This document shows, piece after piece, positions 44,363 to 56,009 of a stretch of 64,000 nucleotides of DNA. The stretch comes from Cristatella mucedo. Taxonomy: Eukaryota; Bryozoa; Phylactolaemata; Cristatellidae. Position 1 is the first letter of the stretch. Each line of letters opens with the position of its first letter. The stretch is taken from NCBI GenBank assembly GCA_009760855.2, contig WPIO01000088.1:106001-170000 (forward strand), written 5' to 3'. The translations under genes were made by a program, and so were the position numbers. The notes under the pieces are model-generated. The model saw only the letters and a list, made by a program, of their open reading frames with translations. It was not told where the DNA came from and searched no databases.

Positions 44363-44662
44363 CATTAATTTATTTATATTCTTAAGTCACCATAAGGTGC
44401 TGAGAAACGCTGAGTCGCTAGGCAGCTCTCTGGGAAGAGGCCAAACTTAAGCTTAACGATCGGTGCATACCACGAAGCATTACTGCCTGCTGGCACGCAC
44501 AGATTTAATATCTAGGATAGCAATACCAAAGGAAAGGTTTCTCCCAGAAGATTTTATTTTCTCGGTCTCTTGCAGCCGGTGTTAAACCTCCGTTATGAAT
44601 ACCATTATTAAAAAATATTACTCGGAGCCGATCCGCTGCATTTCCCTGCATTGCTGCAGACA

Positions 44663-45059
44663 CTAGCAGCTGTAAATATAAGTTCCTTGGCGAAGTGGTG
44701 AAGCCGTGGCCAGCAGCTGGTGACAGTAGTCGGGCACACACGACCACGTCGCCGCGCCTTGCACAGCTCGATCGCAGACTAGCACACTGCTACTTTGCGA
44801 ATTGCCGTCGTTGTGACGTCCAAAAGTAGTCGTCACCTCGTAGTCAGGCCCGAGCGTGCCCTCGGCTGCTGCTGCTGCACTGTCAGCCGACAGGAGAGGC
44901 TGGTCAGGCGGTCTAAGGTGACGAGGCAATTGGTCGAAGCGTGCCATGCCGACATCTGGGTCCTCGTAAAAGTGGTCGTCTTCTTCTGGAGCCACTGCCT
45001 CGACTTCACGTAAAACGGCGCTCAGTGGTTTACGAGCCTTTCTCCTCCGACGGGCAATC
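44663..45059 (-). CDS. Gene A exon 5, cytoplasmic tail and stop
   Basis: Enters in phase 2 after an acceptor ending caattttgag. It opens IARRRRKARKP, then VLREV, an acidic stretch and HFYEDPDV, and ends GTYIYSC before TAG. The tail is about 131 residues. The gene B copy shares RRRRKA, AVLREV, the HFYEDP motif, GTLG...TFG and the last residues YIYSC. Differences between the copies include in-frame gaps, which suggests coding constraint. No death domain and no clear TRAF-binding motif was found. The Tyr in FYEDP could be an SH2 docking site (inference only). Similarity between the copies continues past the stop. Confidence 0.75.
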
Positions 45060-47908
45060 CTCAAAATTGCATAACAACATGGCGATTTCAGGGCGAGCGA
45101 ATTGCGATGCCTTCGGAGCTAGCAACAACTATCTATGATGGGTGGCATTAGTTTCTCTTAGAGCAACGTTTCTCACTTAATGCAAAAAGCAAGCTTCTAA
45201 AGTAACTTTGAAATAATAATAGTACCGGCATTAATAATAATAAGTAAGCCACGCTTCAAGCTAGTCTAGCTAGTTGCTCTGCTAGAGGTACATCAAGAAA
45301 AAATCCAAAATAGCTTGCCAACATGTAGGCACCGCATGATATACTATGTAAGACATTAAATACTGACTCTGGCCTCTTTCACCCAGACTGATCGGTGTTC
45401 TTAATCGACGAAGTATGACATCCCAAAACACTATGCGCTACGCCTGCTGCTTGTGAATGTTACCACCCGTCATTTTTTAACACTTTCTATAAAGCATCTG
45501 TAGATGTCGAATGTTTAAATTAACTGAATAATAACAGTATTACCCGTTATTCAACTTCAATATTAAGTAAACCACACTTCACGCTAGTCCAGCTAATTGC
45601 CCTGCTAGAGGTTGAACTCGAAACACTCAAAAGGTTTCTTAAGATGCGTCACAGGCTGCGATCCGTTCGCGACTTAATGTATCCACTTCGGTGGTTACTT
45701 TCCCAATATATAAACACGCGAAATTTTTGTTAACTAAAAATACTGAAAACTTATCAGCTATAGAGTGAATATCCACGGACTGAGGCCGCTCAAAATTAAG
45801 AAGGAAATGATTTACCGTCCTAATCATGTGTTTAAGTTCTGAAGTGCAAGCATGCAATTTAGGGGTGAAGAGAACAGACCCTTTTCGCTTCTACGATTTC
45901 GGGTGGAGACCCTTATTTAGAAGTATAGCTAGTTTTACGTTCGACCCAAACTCCAGACAAAGTGAATTTGCAGTTCGTTGTTTCAAGCAATTTCCGTAAA
46001 TTGAAAGGCATATCTACGAGTCTGTATAAAGACAATATTTAAATAAGAGAGCGTGGTCGCCGAGAGAATGACTAAAACATTCGTTTATTGCATCCGTTAG
46101 AGTGTCAAGGCTGGTTGCAAAAAGTGCATTTACAAGAAGACCTGCAACGTTAATACATTTCAAAAACACTTTAGCATCAACGTTCTTAGGGTTGCCTTTC
46201 TGGACAAGGATTACGGGTGGACAAGTTGACAGATGGCGAAGCACATAACAATGTACCTGGTCGAAGTCTAACTTGTCTCGGGCTCTCCAGTGCTGATAGC
46301 GAGAAGGTGTGATAATCCCATACGAATTCGAGCACCACGAATGCCTCTCCAAAAACCCCACCAATGGAATATGGATGCCGTGCTAATATGGACGCCATGC
46401 TGACCTTGCTACTGCCCAGATTGGGCCACCTATGCCGGGCTGATATGAATGCACTAATCAATATAATGATATGAATAAAATATGCATGTACAATAAAATA
46501 ACAAAACATATTAATAGAATTTCATTCAAAATATATTAATAAAATATAATAAATGTAATATATTGTAAATATACTAATCAATCGGAGAAAAGGCTGTGAG
46601 GAGCTTCTGCAAGGCCGCAAGCTGAATGAAGCATGCCCACGATGCCTTCTTTATATTCTTATAAATGAAATACAGTCATGCTACTGTGTTCCGAAACTGG
46701 CATCAAACCAATGAATATCAAGGCAGTATAGTATCGGCTATTCACTAGCCTTGCTTTAAGGCTAAGACGTGACTGATTTTCGTTTGCTCAAACGCAAGGA
46801 CTAGAACCATTATGAGTACTCGCCTGTGGCCTCGGAAATCTGACGTGAAGTCGCTACAGCGAGTTTAATATCCTTCGTTGAGTTGAGCCTGGAACTCACT
46901 CCCGACTTCCATCACGACATTTCCTGACTTGACCACAATTTAAAAGAAACTGGAAATGCACCTATTTATGAGAGCATTTAGTGGGTGCCTGTGATTCGTC
47001 CTTCGTGTGCTTACGCGTGCTGACACTGTGCATGCGGCCACTAACCACACTTGTATGCTGACCCTGTGCATGTCACCCCTAACCATGTTATTCATGTTGT
47101 TTGTCAAGCATGATATTACTCACCAGTCAATCATGTTTACCGTTGCAGCAAATGTAAAGTGCCTAGAAAGAGATGAAGTTATCTGAGGGCGCTTTATCGA
47201 GTGCATTATTATTATTATTATTACGTTTATTAGGAGACTTAGTAGCTCGTGGTGCTAAGACGCAAGAGTGACCGGACGACGGTGTGCGATGAGGCTGCAG
47301 CCTGATCTCAGCAAACAATTTACCCGTAGATTGTGACTAGCACTGCAGCCGTCACCGATGCTGTTACCACGGAGACGAGTATCAGCATCAACGGTAATCT
47401 GCCAACGTTGTCCAAGCCTTCGCCGAGTGGCTCTGTGAGCGCCACACCTTGAAATGAGAAGCAAGGTTTCGAGGAAGGGGCTAATTTATTGCCATGTATT
47501 CCACCTGGGACTCAACAAAGCTATAAAGACCAAGCGGGTCTTTCGCAGGAGAGATTCGTATAGCTCACTCTAACCTAAAGTGGCTCAACAAAGAGAAATG
47601 AGAATCGTGACTGACTCGGGAGGGCAGTCGAGGAAGTGAGCAGCAGCGGAAGTTGCAGCTCCGGACTGATGGATAGGATGATGTGCCACAGTCGGCTGCA
47701 TGAGAGTAGATGTCGTTGCGTAAGAATGTCGGAAGCGAATTCCACAGTCTGTGACCGGCAGAATAAGATCCTGTTGCTTATCATCTGGTCTATAAGTTAA
47801 GGTTTGGAAAAGATAATTTATCGTCCGGGGAGAACCTGAGGGCACGAGGAGGTCGAGGTCAAAGCTAATACAGCTGTTTATCTGGGCTATAGCTCTCTAT
47901 CTCTCTAG

Positions 47909-47961
<53 letters not shown>

Positions 47962-50900
47962 GAGAGAGAGATAGAGAAAGAGAGAGAGACAGAGAGAGAG
48001 AAAGAGCGACAGAAAGCAGCCAGAGCCAGACTAGTATAACGATGGATTAAGTGGCTGACAGCGAGATGCAACGGTGATAAGTGAGGTGATCTTTTTGAAA
48101 TCAGTTTGGGCTGGATTTCGCAACTTGAGTTAAGGCCAGAAAGCCATGACCTTGGTCTCGAGATCGTGGGTTCGAAACTGTGGCTGACGATCCCTTATCG
48201 CCGAACCAAGTGGTGGTGAGAGCCATAAAGGTTCTTCTGTCGCTATACAAAAGAGGCTGCTAAATTAGCTAGTATTTTTGTAAGCGACCGTAGTTATCAC
48301 TGAGTGGCATACTTGCCGGGTAAAGGTTAAAATGATTGTCGATATTGTAGGTAAACATGTTTGGGGTAATTGATCTATGAGTCCTATTAACTAACTTCAC
48401 AACAAAATTCTGACAAGCGTGCCACGGAGCGACCGAGGTAAAAGCAAGAAACTCAAGAAATATATCCAAAAGTATCAAACGTACTCGCTCAAAAATAAAG
48501 AAAGAAGTGCTGCAAATATTGCGCACAGGTATTCGAACATCAACATCCGGTGAGTAATAATTACGAGGTTATAATTCCCTGTCAGCTGTGGCTGTCACTG
48601 CATCCTCGATCGAAGCTCAGTAACGACGTTGTGCTTGGACCAATGAGGCATGTGCTCCGTGCAGCACTAAGCACCTGTGAACGCTCTGAGTTCCCTAAGC
48701 ATGTCAACGATTCATTTATTGGTCGGCTCCACTTTACAATTTTGCCCAGAGGTCAATCTTACTTTTTGGTGAAAAGTCTTCGGCAGGAGACGAAGCTGTC
48801 GAATGCGATTCTGAACTGGTGGAGATTGTGGGTATCGTGAGGGGCTCCGTGTTAGTTGTCGGCACGAGTCTTACAAAGGAAATGGCGATAGTGCTGGCAG
48901 TCGTCGATAGAACAGAAATGGCCGCTGCAGCTACAAAATAAATGGATAGCACTCAATCACTTAACTGCTGAGAAGGGCTTTTTGAGGTAATCCGTTAGTA
49001 GTACGTGAGCCATGCTGCGATAAATAGATGCATTATTAGCTTCAAGGAAGCGACAACTCACTCGTGTCACATCGTCTGACGTGCACAAAGCCATTAGGAA
49101 TCACGACAGAAGCCTCCTAGTCAGCAGGTCGCTGTTCGACTGTTCGCTAAGTTTAGGTAGAGTATTAATTTATTTTGCATCGTCTACTTTCGCTGCATTA
49201 ACGAAAGCGGAAAACTCTTGCTTTAACCTCCAAAAATGTGTTGCGTAAGCGAATTCTGATTTCTAAGTATTGTAGATGCAGACTACTAACAGGAAACAAC
49301 TAATTGCATAAAATAATGTCGTCTAATGCAGCAATACTGAATATTATCTCGAAAAGCATTCAAGGATCAGCTCTGTGAAGAGTACGCTTAGCCACTGAAC
49401 GATACCGCTATGGCACCAAATGAGGCTCTCTATTTCGGGGCGACCACTCAATGGCACATTTATTTGTTAATACTCACCGAGTGATAAATTGATGCTTATT
49501 TATTTACATGCTTCTTATCGGCAGCAGCATGACCAGCTGACATCCACCAGCAGTGCCGTCGCATCAGCATTGCCGAAGATGCTTCATGTCACCAAGGCAA
49601 TGACTGCTGTGTTCTTAAACTTTAGCATGCACACAAAACCGTGCATGGATGAGTGTGCAGTATGGGCGAAAGCACATGTTTGCGCATTAAAAAAATATTA
49701 TCCTATCTAGCAGTTCCATTTGTGCAGTAGTGGAAGTGCCATACAAGCTTTCTCCGCCGTTTGCATTTGGCAATGTACAACCTGCAAATGCAGGATTCAA
49801 ACCCATGACCTCTGTCGTGAAGAGCCAACGCCGTACATCCTGGGCAATCACGGCCCCTAACATTTGTCAAGGGTTGCCTGTATGCGCACTTAAGTGCTTT
49901 CGGCCGTGAGTTTATGAGTAATTCTGTGATTTCATCTCACTAGTATATTGGCATTGGGTAAGTATGCATATCCATTAGAAACCCCACAAAGCCATCAAGA
50001 CTAAGTGGGTGCTCTTCGAGCGAAGTTGTTACCTTAGTTACGGACTTTTACAACCTATCTATTTTGCTAAAATGGAAGTTGATAAATGGTCAATAGATCA
50101 CTACTAATAACTGTAGGTAAGGTTCGGAATAGGAACCGAGAGACGATATGGTCGTTGTCTGAGTTTATCAGTCAGCCTTTATCCTCTAATTGAGCGTCTG
50201 TGATTTACTTTGGTCTGAAGCTAGACATTGCTTTAGCTATGCTGAATTTGGGCGACTTGCAACGGTCGTCTTATGCCGGACAACGAACAGTCTGTCCTGA
50301 TCTGCTCTGTCGGAACTCAAGTTGCACTTAAAAGCCGGCAGTGGTGAGGGTAAGTCGGATGAACGACTGAAACTGATTAGATGGGTGGATGACTGGTGAT
50401 GAACGGACGCATGGATGACGAACGATAATCGGACCGATAAACGACTGCTAAATATCGGACGGATCGATGACTCGCGACTTCACAGATGATTTGCAGGACA
50501 TATGCAGTTTATTTATTACTAGAAATGCCAACGTTATTATTGTTTCGTTATTCCATGACCCTCTTCGACGCCAAAGAGGACACAAAGCTGTAGAGAGGAA
50601 GAGATCTGTGAGTATTCGGATGAGTAAAATCCAGCAATAGCAGGTTCAGGAAGCATACAAGCTCGGACGTAGATTGATGGAGAGTGTGAGCTTCGTTGCG
50701 AATGTAGAGACTCATACTAGCCTACAGCCAATGCTCAACGTTGAGTGGATAAGTCAGCTGGGTTATTGAACTGAACTTTATAATCACCTAGTGATATAAA
50801 AACTACTATTTTTGGAACGCAGCAGCGACAAAATATCCCAAGAAATCTGAGAAAGTGCTAAATTACAGAGGGGCGACGCATTTGTGCCACTAGTGGTACT

Positions 50901-53900
50901 TTACAATAGCGCTTATCATCTCGCCTGGGCATTACTGGCACTGCTCTGCAGTGGTTCAGGTCCTATCTCAGTGGGAGACTCCAGAGTATTGACGTGAATG
51001 GACAAAGATCATCTGAAGTACCACTGAAATATGGAGTACCTCAGGACTCTGTGCTAGATCCGGTTCTTTTCACGGTTTATACTCTCACTCTTGCTGATGT
51101 GATTGCCAAACACAATCTAGGCTTTCACTTCTATGTGGATGACACTCAGTTGTACCTGTGCTTTGATCCCTCCCAGCCTTCGAGCACCTCAAATTCTCTC
51201 AACTCACTTGCGGCATGCATTGATGACATCCGCACATGGATGGCCGCAAATTTTCTAAAACTAAACGATGATAAAACTAACTTACTATTTATGGGCAAAC
51301 CCAGTGTGATTCAGAGATTGGAAAGGCTGACTCTCAAAATTGGCTCTGCCAGCATATCTCCAGTTGAATCAGCTCGAAATCTAGGTGTCATATTCCAAAG
51401 CGACCTCTTGTTAGACGACCATATCAGCTCCACAGTAAAATCTGCCTATTCTCAGCTTCATAACATTACTAAAATATTCGGGCTTGCTTAGATAAGGATA
51501 CCACGTCCAAGTTGGTCCATGCATTCGTGACATCCCGTCTCGACTTCTGCAACTCACTGCATACTGGCCTCCCAGCATGTGCGATCAGTCGATTGCAGCT
51601 GGTGCAAAACTCTGCAACGAGGCTTGTCTGTCATGAGCGTCGCAGTTGCCACATTACTCCACTTCTCGCCGACCTGCACTAGCTACCAGTCAAGCAACGG
51701 ATTGACTTCAAAGTTTTGTCGCTCTCTTTTAGATCACTTCATTCTATGGCTCCAGCCTATCTCTCCGATTTACTCCCCCATCAGGCCAAGCATCGTCTCA
51801 CCCGCTTTTCGGAATCCAGCAGTCTACAAATACCCCGTACAAACCTCAAATCCTTTGGAGACCATGCATTTAGTTCGTATGCTCCCAAAGCCTGGAACTC
51901 CCTCCCGACCTGCGTAAGAACATCCCCTGACCTGACCACATTTGAAAGGAACTTAAAAACACACCTTTTTAGGACAGCATTTAGTGGGTCCCTGTGTTTC
52001 GTTCTTGATGTGCTTATGCGTGCTGACACTGTGCATGCTGCCACTAACCACATTTGCATGCTGACCCTGTGCATGTCACCCCTAACCATGTTATTCATTT
52101 TGTTTGTCTTTCAAGCATGATTTTACTTACTATTCTATTGCATTTCCCTTTGCAGCAAATGTAAAGCGCCTAGAAAGAGATTGAGTTCTGTGAGGGCGCT
52201 TTATCAAGTGCATTATTAGTATTCTAATTTTTAAAATGACCCAGTATGGCTGGCGTCAGATCTAGTAAAGCAGTTGGTCGATTTCAGCCGGTTCCAGCTC
52301 GATCACGGCCAACAAGTCACGGGTGATGTAATCAATCCAGTCACGTATTTATTACAAGTCGACTAAATTTTAAATGCGCATTACCTTGGCAGCGTTAACT
52401 GAGGCCTCGTTTAGAATGACATATGTGGTGATTATATTCTCCTTGCAGCTCGAGGAATGCAATTTCGAAACTTTGCCACTTAGTGTTCGGTCACGAGAGC
52501 TCTGCTGAATAGTTTCTAGACTACCGCCAGAAATGTCCTACCTTCAAACTCACCTGTTTATTACAGCATTAGCTGGGTCCGTGGTAATCGTCTTCTACAA
52601 GCTTATTTTGGCTGACCCCTTTCACATGTATCACTACAGAAGTGACATACTTCCTTTAAAGCATTCTTACAAAGCCTGTACAGAGACTCGTTCTCTTAAC
52701 GCTCTGTACGAATATCATATTATGATTATGACTATTATGATTGTTCTGACTTGCAGGTATTTTTGCCTGAGTATTACGACTTGACAGATGCTTAAAAACT
52801 CGGTAGCTGAAATTTTCTCCGTCATGGCTTTCCCGGTGGTCACTTGAAAACACTATTTTCCGCAAACTCTAGCTATCTAATCAAGCGCTGGTATCGCAAC
52901 GTCGCCCCGCCCTTAGCAAGTGGAAAAACGTTGCCACCACTTGGCGCCAGAATTCAACCTCGGAGCTTGCTGCACAAACTCGTGAAGAATCGGTCCACCA
53001 ATGAGATGTAATGCCGGCAGCATCGTATTTTGAGTAAGCTGTTCTGGCTAGGAGAAGATCGTAGGACGTGTCCTGAAGTTCAGAGAACGAAGGTCAGAGG
53101 ACGTTCGGCAGTGTCATGCATTGACTCCTTTCATAAGTCCATCACGGATCGCCTAGACCAGACGTTGCTTAACAGCAAGACGTCATGCCGCATGAAATAA
53201 GCTAGTGCTAGCTAATTTATCGGCCTCATTTTCATTGCGACAAAGAGCCTTAACGGCTAGCACCACTGCTTGCAGTTGGCAATGAAGGATCGCTCACTGC
53301 AGGATTCGAAAGCACAACCTCGGTTGTGAACAGCACGTTCCATGGTGTCACGACGCTATACCTTGCATTGCTGAGTAATTCCAGCGACGACAAACTGAAC
53401 AACCGCACAGCAAATGTAAAGCGCCTAGAAAGATATATAGTTCTCTGAGGGCGCTTTATCAAGTGTATTATTATTGTTATTATTATTATCACTGCAATGG
53501 CCGCCGCACTGGCTGACTTACTCGGTCGCTGCAAACAAGTGCCGTTCACCATTTCGTAGTCATCGTGACAGCGACACCTAGCATCCACCGTGGTGCCGCA
53601 CGGAGAGTCTTCCACCATTTTGCCCGTAGCTCTCGAGCATATCCGGCAGGCTTTGCACTGCCGCTCACGACTTCTTTCGTCCATGTAGGTGCCCGGACTG
53701 CAGGGATAACACCATCCTCTGTCTGACGTTTGGTCGGGCGGTGGGGTATCGCTTAAGTAAAAGCCTGAAAAAACGTCGGAAACTCTCCGTCAACGGCTTC
53801 TGGCGGCACGCCTGAGATGTGAAAACGGAATCTTGTGCTGTCACGTGATCGTCGAGCTGAACCTATGCACTCGCTTAGGTGCTAGTGCTACATTGATAGT

Positions 53901-55071
53901 GCTAGACATATAATGCTAGTTATATAGTGCTAAATTAGTAGTTCTATAATTATAGTGCTCAATGTATAGTACTGGATACATACCATTAGATATAGCATCG
54001 GGTAAATACACCCTTATCGAACTTATCGAAGACACTGAAAAGCCAAGCTGCAGACCAGATGTCAGAAATTTAGTAAAAAGCGAATTATTAATTATCAAGT
54101 CAAAATCTTGGATTAATCTTCACAGTACTTTAATTCTCAATCCCTGAGTGAAAAGAAATAAAATGGGAAGGCTTAGAGAGCTGTGTTTAATAATTCCTGA
54201 TTAATTAATCATTTAATTTTATACTTTTTAGATGTACTAATAATAATAATGGCAATAACTGATGAACCGATCGCCTTGCCAGACTGCCAAAATGAGCAAT
54301 CTTTTGATTTTAGATTGTCTGCGATGTCCATCTTCTGATGTCCATGGATAGTCGTTGTCAGTCTGCGGCTGTTTTAAAAACATGGTCTATAAAAATAAAC
54401 ATATTTAATTTTACGCAGTTTAAATTGTATCAAACCCCCCTTTCCCCAATTAAAAAGACGTAAAACAGTCTGCTTATAATTTAGTTAGCCTAGGTAATTT
54501 TTTTAAATAGTTCAAGATACAACGATAAAGTACTTGACAGCAGATTTTAAAGTTCAAGGACGTTAAAGACACGTTTAGCAGTACTCATATAACCAAAATC
54601 AGAAATGAATCGCTGCAGTTTAACCGAGGACAGCTAAACATGCATTATAAATTTCACGTTGATCCTTTTAGCATTAGCCAAGTTATATAGTTTACAAGGT
54701 TCGAAGAAGAGCTGTTAATCGGGCTGCTTAAAGGGCAGTGGCATGGACAAGCTGCCGACCTGTATCTAGATGTACCAAGGCTGAGCAAGTTGGAACATTA
54801 GCCATATCTGATGGTGAAATTGCTACGTTTGTATCTTCAGATGTGTTTCTTGCGGTTTACTTTTCGGGCTCGACTTGATGTGCACATTCATTTATTGCTT
54901 TTCCTTTAAACGGAAATCCTCAAAAACTTTTGAAATCATTTCTAAAAGGGTTTATCACATAGGCACCCTAAGCAAATATCATATTTTGCCAATTCGTTTA
55001 CTACTTACTTAACCTTTACTCATAACGAGAACCATCGTCAACGATATCGGCACAAACAACAATCGCAACAT
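44663..55071 (-). CDS. TNF-receptor-like membrane protein, gene A (five exons)
   Basis: Inferred single-pass type I receptor of the TNFR superfamily. The join on the minus strand is 55071-55014, 53764-53522, 48930-48763, 47447-47324, 45059-44663. Exon sizes 58, 243, 168, 124 and 397 nt sum to 990 nt, giving 329 residues and a stop. Intron phases are 1, 1, 1, 2 and agree at every junction, and no junction makes a stop. Predicted order: signal peptide 1-19, CRD exon about 20-100, Ser/Thr-rich stalk about 101-156, membrane span about 170-192, then a run of four arginines and a tail to 329. All five exons recur in the same order in gene B. Introns hold L2 and SINE insertions. Exon 1 is the least certain part, and extra skipped exons cannot be excluded. 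The ligand is unknown, and no death domain is seen. Confidence 0.7.
45240..46364 (-). pseudogene. Unassigned conserved block in intron 4 (copy A), with LINE-like piece
   Basis: 46014-46364 reads SLDTLTDAINECFSHSL, the equivalent of the gene B block at 21730-21984. 45639-45857 has MIRTVNHFLLN and SIADKFSVFLVNK, resembling the L2 RT N-terminal region (MSTINHLLN, DLADRFSRFFVQK). Degraded old retroelement sequence is the best guess. Confidence 0.45.
46380..46880. other. Intron DNA, no gene seen
   Basis: Includes an AT-rich stretch 46490-46580 and a short stretch (GACTGATTTTCGTTTGCTCA) resembling 22460-22570 in gene B. Confidence 0.4.
46880..47225 (+). mobile_element. L2 LINE 3' end in gene A intron 4
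   Basis: CCTGGAACTCACTCCCGACT, the UTR, then the tail and (TTA)n. It ends about 100 bp before the transmembrane exon's donor. Confidence 0.85.
47324..47447 (-). CDS. Gene A exon 4, transmembrane segment
   Basis: The 124-nt exon enters in phase 1 and leaves in phase 2, between an acceptor ending atttcaag and the donor GTAAAT. It encodes a short acidic linker and then a span of about 22 hydrophobic residues beginning PLMLILVSVVTASV and ending TIY. The next exon opens with four Arg and a Lys, a classical stop-transfer anchor for type I topology. An in-frame TAA lies within the donor, so reading through the intron would stop the protein right after the membrane. Confidence 0.75.
47605..47855 (-). 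mobile_element. L2b LINE C-terminal remnant in gene A intron 3
   Basis: The minus-strand frame reads VTDCGIRFRHSY...FLDCPPES, matching the L2b C-terminus at 41280-41410. Paralogous to 23105-23340. Confidence 0.55.
47903..48012. repeat. (TA)n and (GA)n microsatellite
   Basis: TA then GA dinucleotides with interruptions. Confidence 0.92.
48120..48290 (+). mobile_element. SINE2, tRNA-derived
   Basis: GATCGTGGGTTCGAAAC (B box) and GGTTCTTCTGTCGCTATACA. Confidence 0.7.
48763..48930 (-). CDS. Gene A exon 3, Ser/Thr-rich stalk
   Basis: The 168-nt, phase 1-1 exon lies between an acceptor ending ttattttgtag and the donor GTAAGA. The first half is mildly hydrophobic (AISVLSTTASTIAISF). The second half is rich in Ser, Thr and Pro, as expected of an O-glycosylated juxtamembrane stalk. 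The gene B copy (25657-25818) has identical splice phases, a near-identical acceptor and the shared motif TIAISF. No known domain is recognised, and the stalk role rests on its position between the CRD and the membrane span. Confidence 0.72.
48960..49724. other. Gene A intron 2, no gene seen
   Basis: No repeat or exon recognised. The 73-codon frame at 49489-49710 has no support. Confidence 0.4.
49725..49868 (-). mobile_element. SINE2-like, degraded
   Basis: CACTGCAGGATTCGAAC-like B-box complement (GCAGGATTCAAACCCATGAC) and a head ending CATCCTGGGCAATCACGG. Confidence 0.5.
49870..50865. other. Gene A intron 2, no gene seen
   Basis: Contains a GATGGATGA-type imperfect repeat (about 50360-50490: GGATGACTG/GGATGACGAACG). 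Nothing coding recognised. Confidence 0.4.
50870..52220 (+). mobile_element. L2 LINE, 5'-truncated, two frame breaks
   Basis: Encodes VNGQRSSEVPLKYGVPQDSV, FHFYVDDTQLYLCFD (YADD changed to YVDD) and the C-terminus, with a frameshift near 51470 and a stop near 51680. The tail and TTATTA end near 52220. It sits in gene A intron 2, which accounts for part of that intron's extra length over gene B. Confidence 0.88.
52440..52765 (+). mobile_element. LINE 3' fragment, divergent
   Basis: The frame YLQTHLFITALAGS resembles the L2 C-terminus (LKTHLFRTAFSGS), followed by a tail-like GAGACTCGTTCTCTTAACGC. Confidence 0.5.
53200..53372 (-). mobile_element. SINE2, tRNA-derived
   Basis: Inverted tail (GACAAAGAGCCTTAACGGCT) and B-box complement GCAGGATTCGAAAGCACAAC. 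Confidence 0.7.
53395..53490 (+). mobile_element. L2 LINE tail
   Basis: AAGCGCCTAGAAAGATATAT, GAGGGCGCTTTATCAAGTG and (TTA)n, 32 bp from the CRD exon donor of gene A. Confidence 0.85.
53522..53764 (-). CDS. Gene A exon 2, TNFR cysteine-rich domain
   Basis: The 243-nt, phase 1-1 exon lies between an acceptor ending ttttttcag and the donor GTAAGT. The cysteine pattern is WCYPCSPGTY, then CKACRIC about 11 residues on, SPCGTT, CRC and a final C. This is the TNFR layout of a short A-type module followed by a B-type module, as in osteoprotegerin-class repeats, so it is expected to be extracellular and disulphide-bonded. It is much closer to the gene C copy (about 7 changes in 80 residues) than to gene B. 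An L2 tail (53395-53490) sits in the intron just after the donor. Confidence 0.82.
53865..55010. other. Gene A intron 1 and nearby AT-rich DNA
   Basis: From 54245 on it aligns with 28990 onward in gene B (ATGGCAA...CTGATGAA...GATCG). This links the two duplicated units between exon 1 and the CRD exon. No further exon seen. Confidence 0.5.
55014..55071 (-). CDS. Gene A exon 1, signal peptide
   Basis: Starts ATG-TTG and encodes 19 residues plus one base, with a hydrophobic core reading LLFVPISLTMVLVM, then donor GTTAAG. It ends in phase 1, as the CRD exon requires. The paralogous exon at 29305-29362 has the same length, the same frame and a similar hydrophobic core. The frame stays open upstream to another ATG at 55170, but that stretch is not conserved in protein between the copies, so I chose the inner Met. 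The donor is weaker than those of the other exons. The transcription start and 5' UTR are not determinable. Confidence 0.5.
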
Positions 55072-55309
55072 ACAGTGTCTTAGACTGTCACAGTGGCTGT
55101 AATGTTGACCCTCGGACGTTCTCGAACAGTCGAGGTTAAGGTTTAGGCTGTTTGTCCCAAGTATGGGCATCCGGTAAATCTACAGATTCAAACTAATTTT
55201 TATTCAAAAATCTTCAACCCACACAAAACAGACGCTGGACGCTTGGATTATCACTACAATCGATAGTACATAATTACATTGTGCCTATTTTTAGTACCTC
55301 GCAAGGACG

Positions 55310-55830
55310 CTACAGGTAAGCTTTAGAGCTCATCACTCCCTAAAGCCAGCACTGCTTTGCAGGCATAGCGACCGTCTCAGGCATGCTGATGTATTTAGAG
55401 TCTCTCGGCCAGTTTTAGGGATCTCTCGGTTTCGCTTGATACCAACGATCACAAAGTCCTCCACCTTGAGCGCTCGCAATCTCAACCGGGCATTACTGCC
55501 TCTGAATGCACTGCAGTGGTATAGGTCAAAGCTCCCAGGAACATTTCAAAGCATCAATATCAACAGCGAGTTTCTACATACGCTATTCCCTGTGGGGGTT
55601 TTCTGTAGGCCCCTTATTAAATTGAAGCTCTCCCTATTGCTGATGTGATCGCTAAGCACAATCTAGGCTTACATTTCTAGACAGATGACGCGAAGTGATA
55701 CCTGTGCTTTGATTCCTTGCTGTCATCTCGCACGTCAAACTCTCTAAACTCCCTTGGTACATGTATTGCTGACACTCGCCCTTTGATGGAAACAAACTTT
55801 CTCAAATTAAATAAAGATGATAATTATTAT
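55310..55830 (+). mobile_element. Old L2 fragment shared by two units (copy A)
   Basis: Matches 29640-30165: CGGGCATTACTGCCTCTGAA, AGGAACATTTCAAAGCATC, CACAATCTAGGCTTACATTT. Confidence 0.7.
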
Positions 55831-55892
55831 ACATTTGATATAGCGCCACTAGAGAGCTCAGTCTTTTTCTAGGCGCGGTACATTTTCAGCCA
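55815..55892 (-). mobile_element. L2 LINE tail
   Basis: TTTGATATAGCGCCACTAGA with an inverted AGGCGCGGTACATTTTC. Present only in unit A. Confidence 0.6.
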
Positions 55893-56009
55893 ATTCACTA
55901 TACAGGAGCGCATTTTTCCTAGATTCATAAGTAGCAAGGCCTCGCCGACTAGGCGAGCCAAGCAAATCTCTTGTAGCTTCTTTTTGCAGAGATCGAATCT
56001 TTCCTTCAG

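Noticed and set aside
44663-45059. Death domain or TRAF motif in the receptor tails
   Set aside because: No death-domain-like helix pattern. Possible PxQ or PxE strings are not conserved between the two copies.
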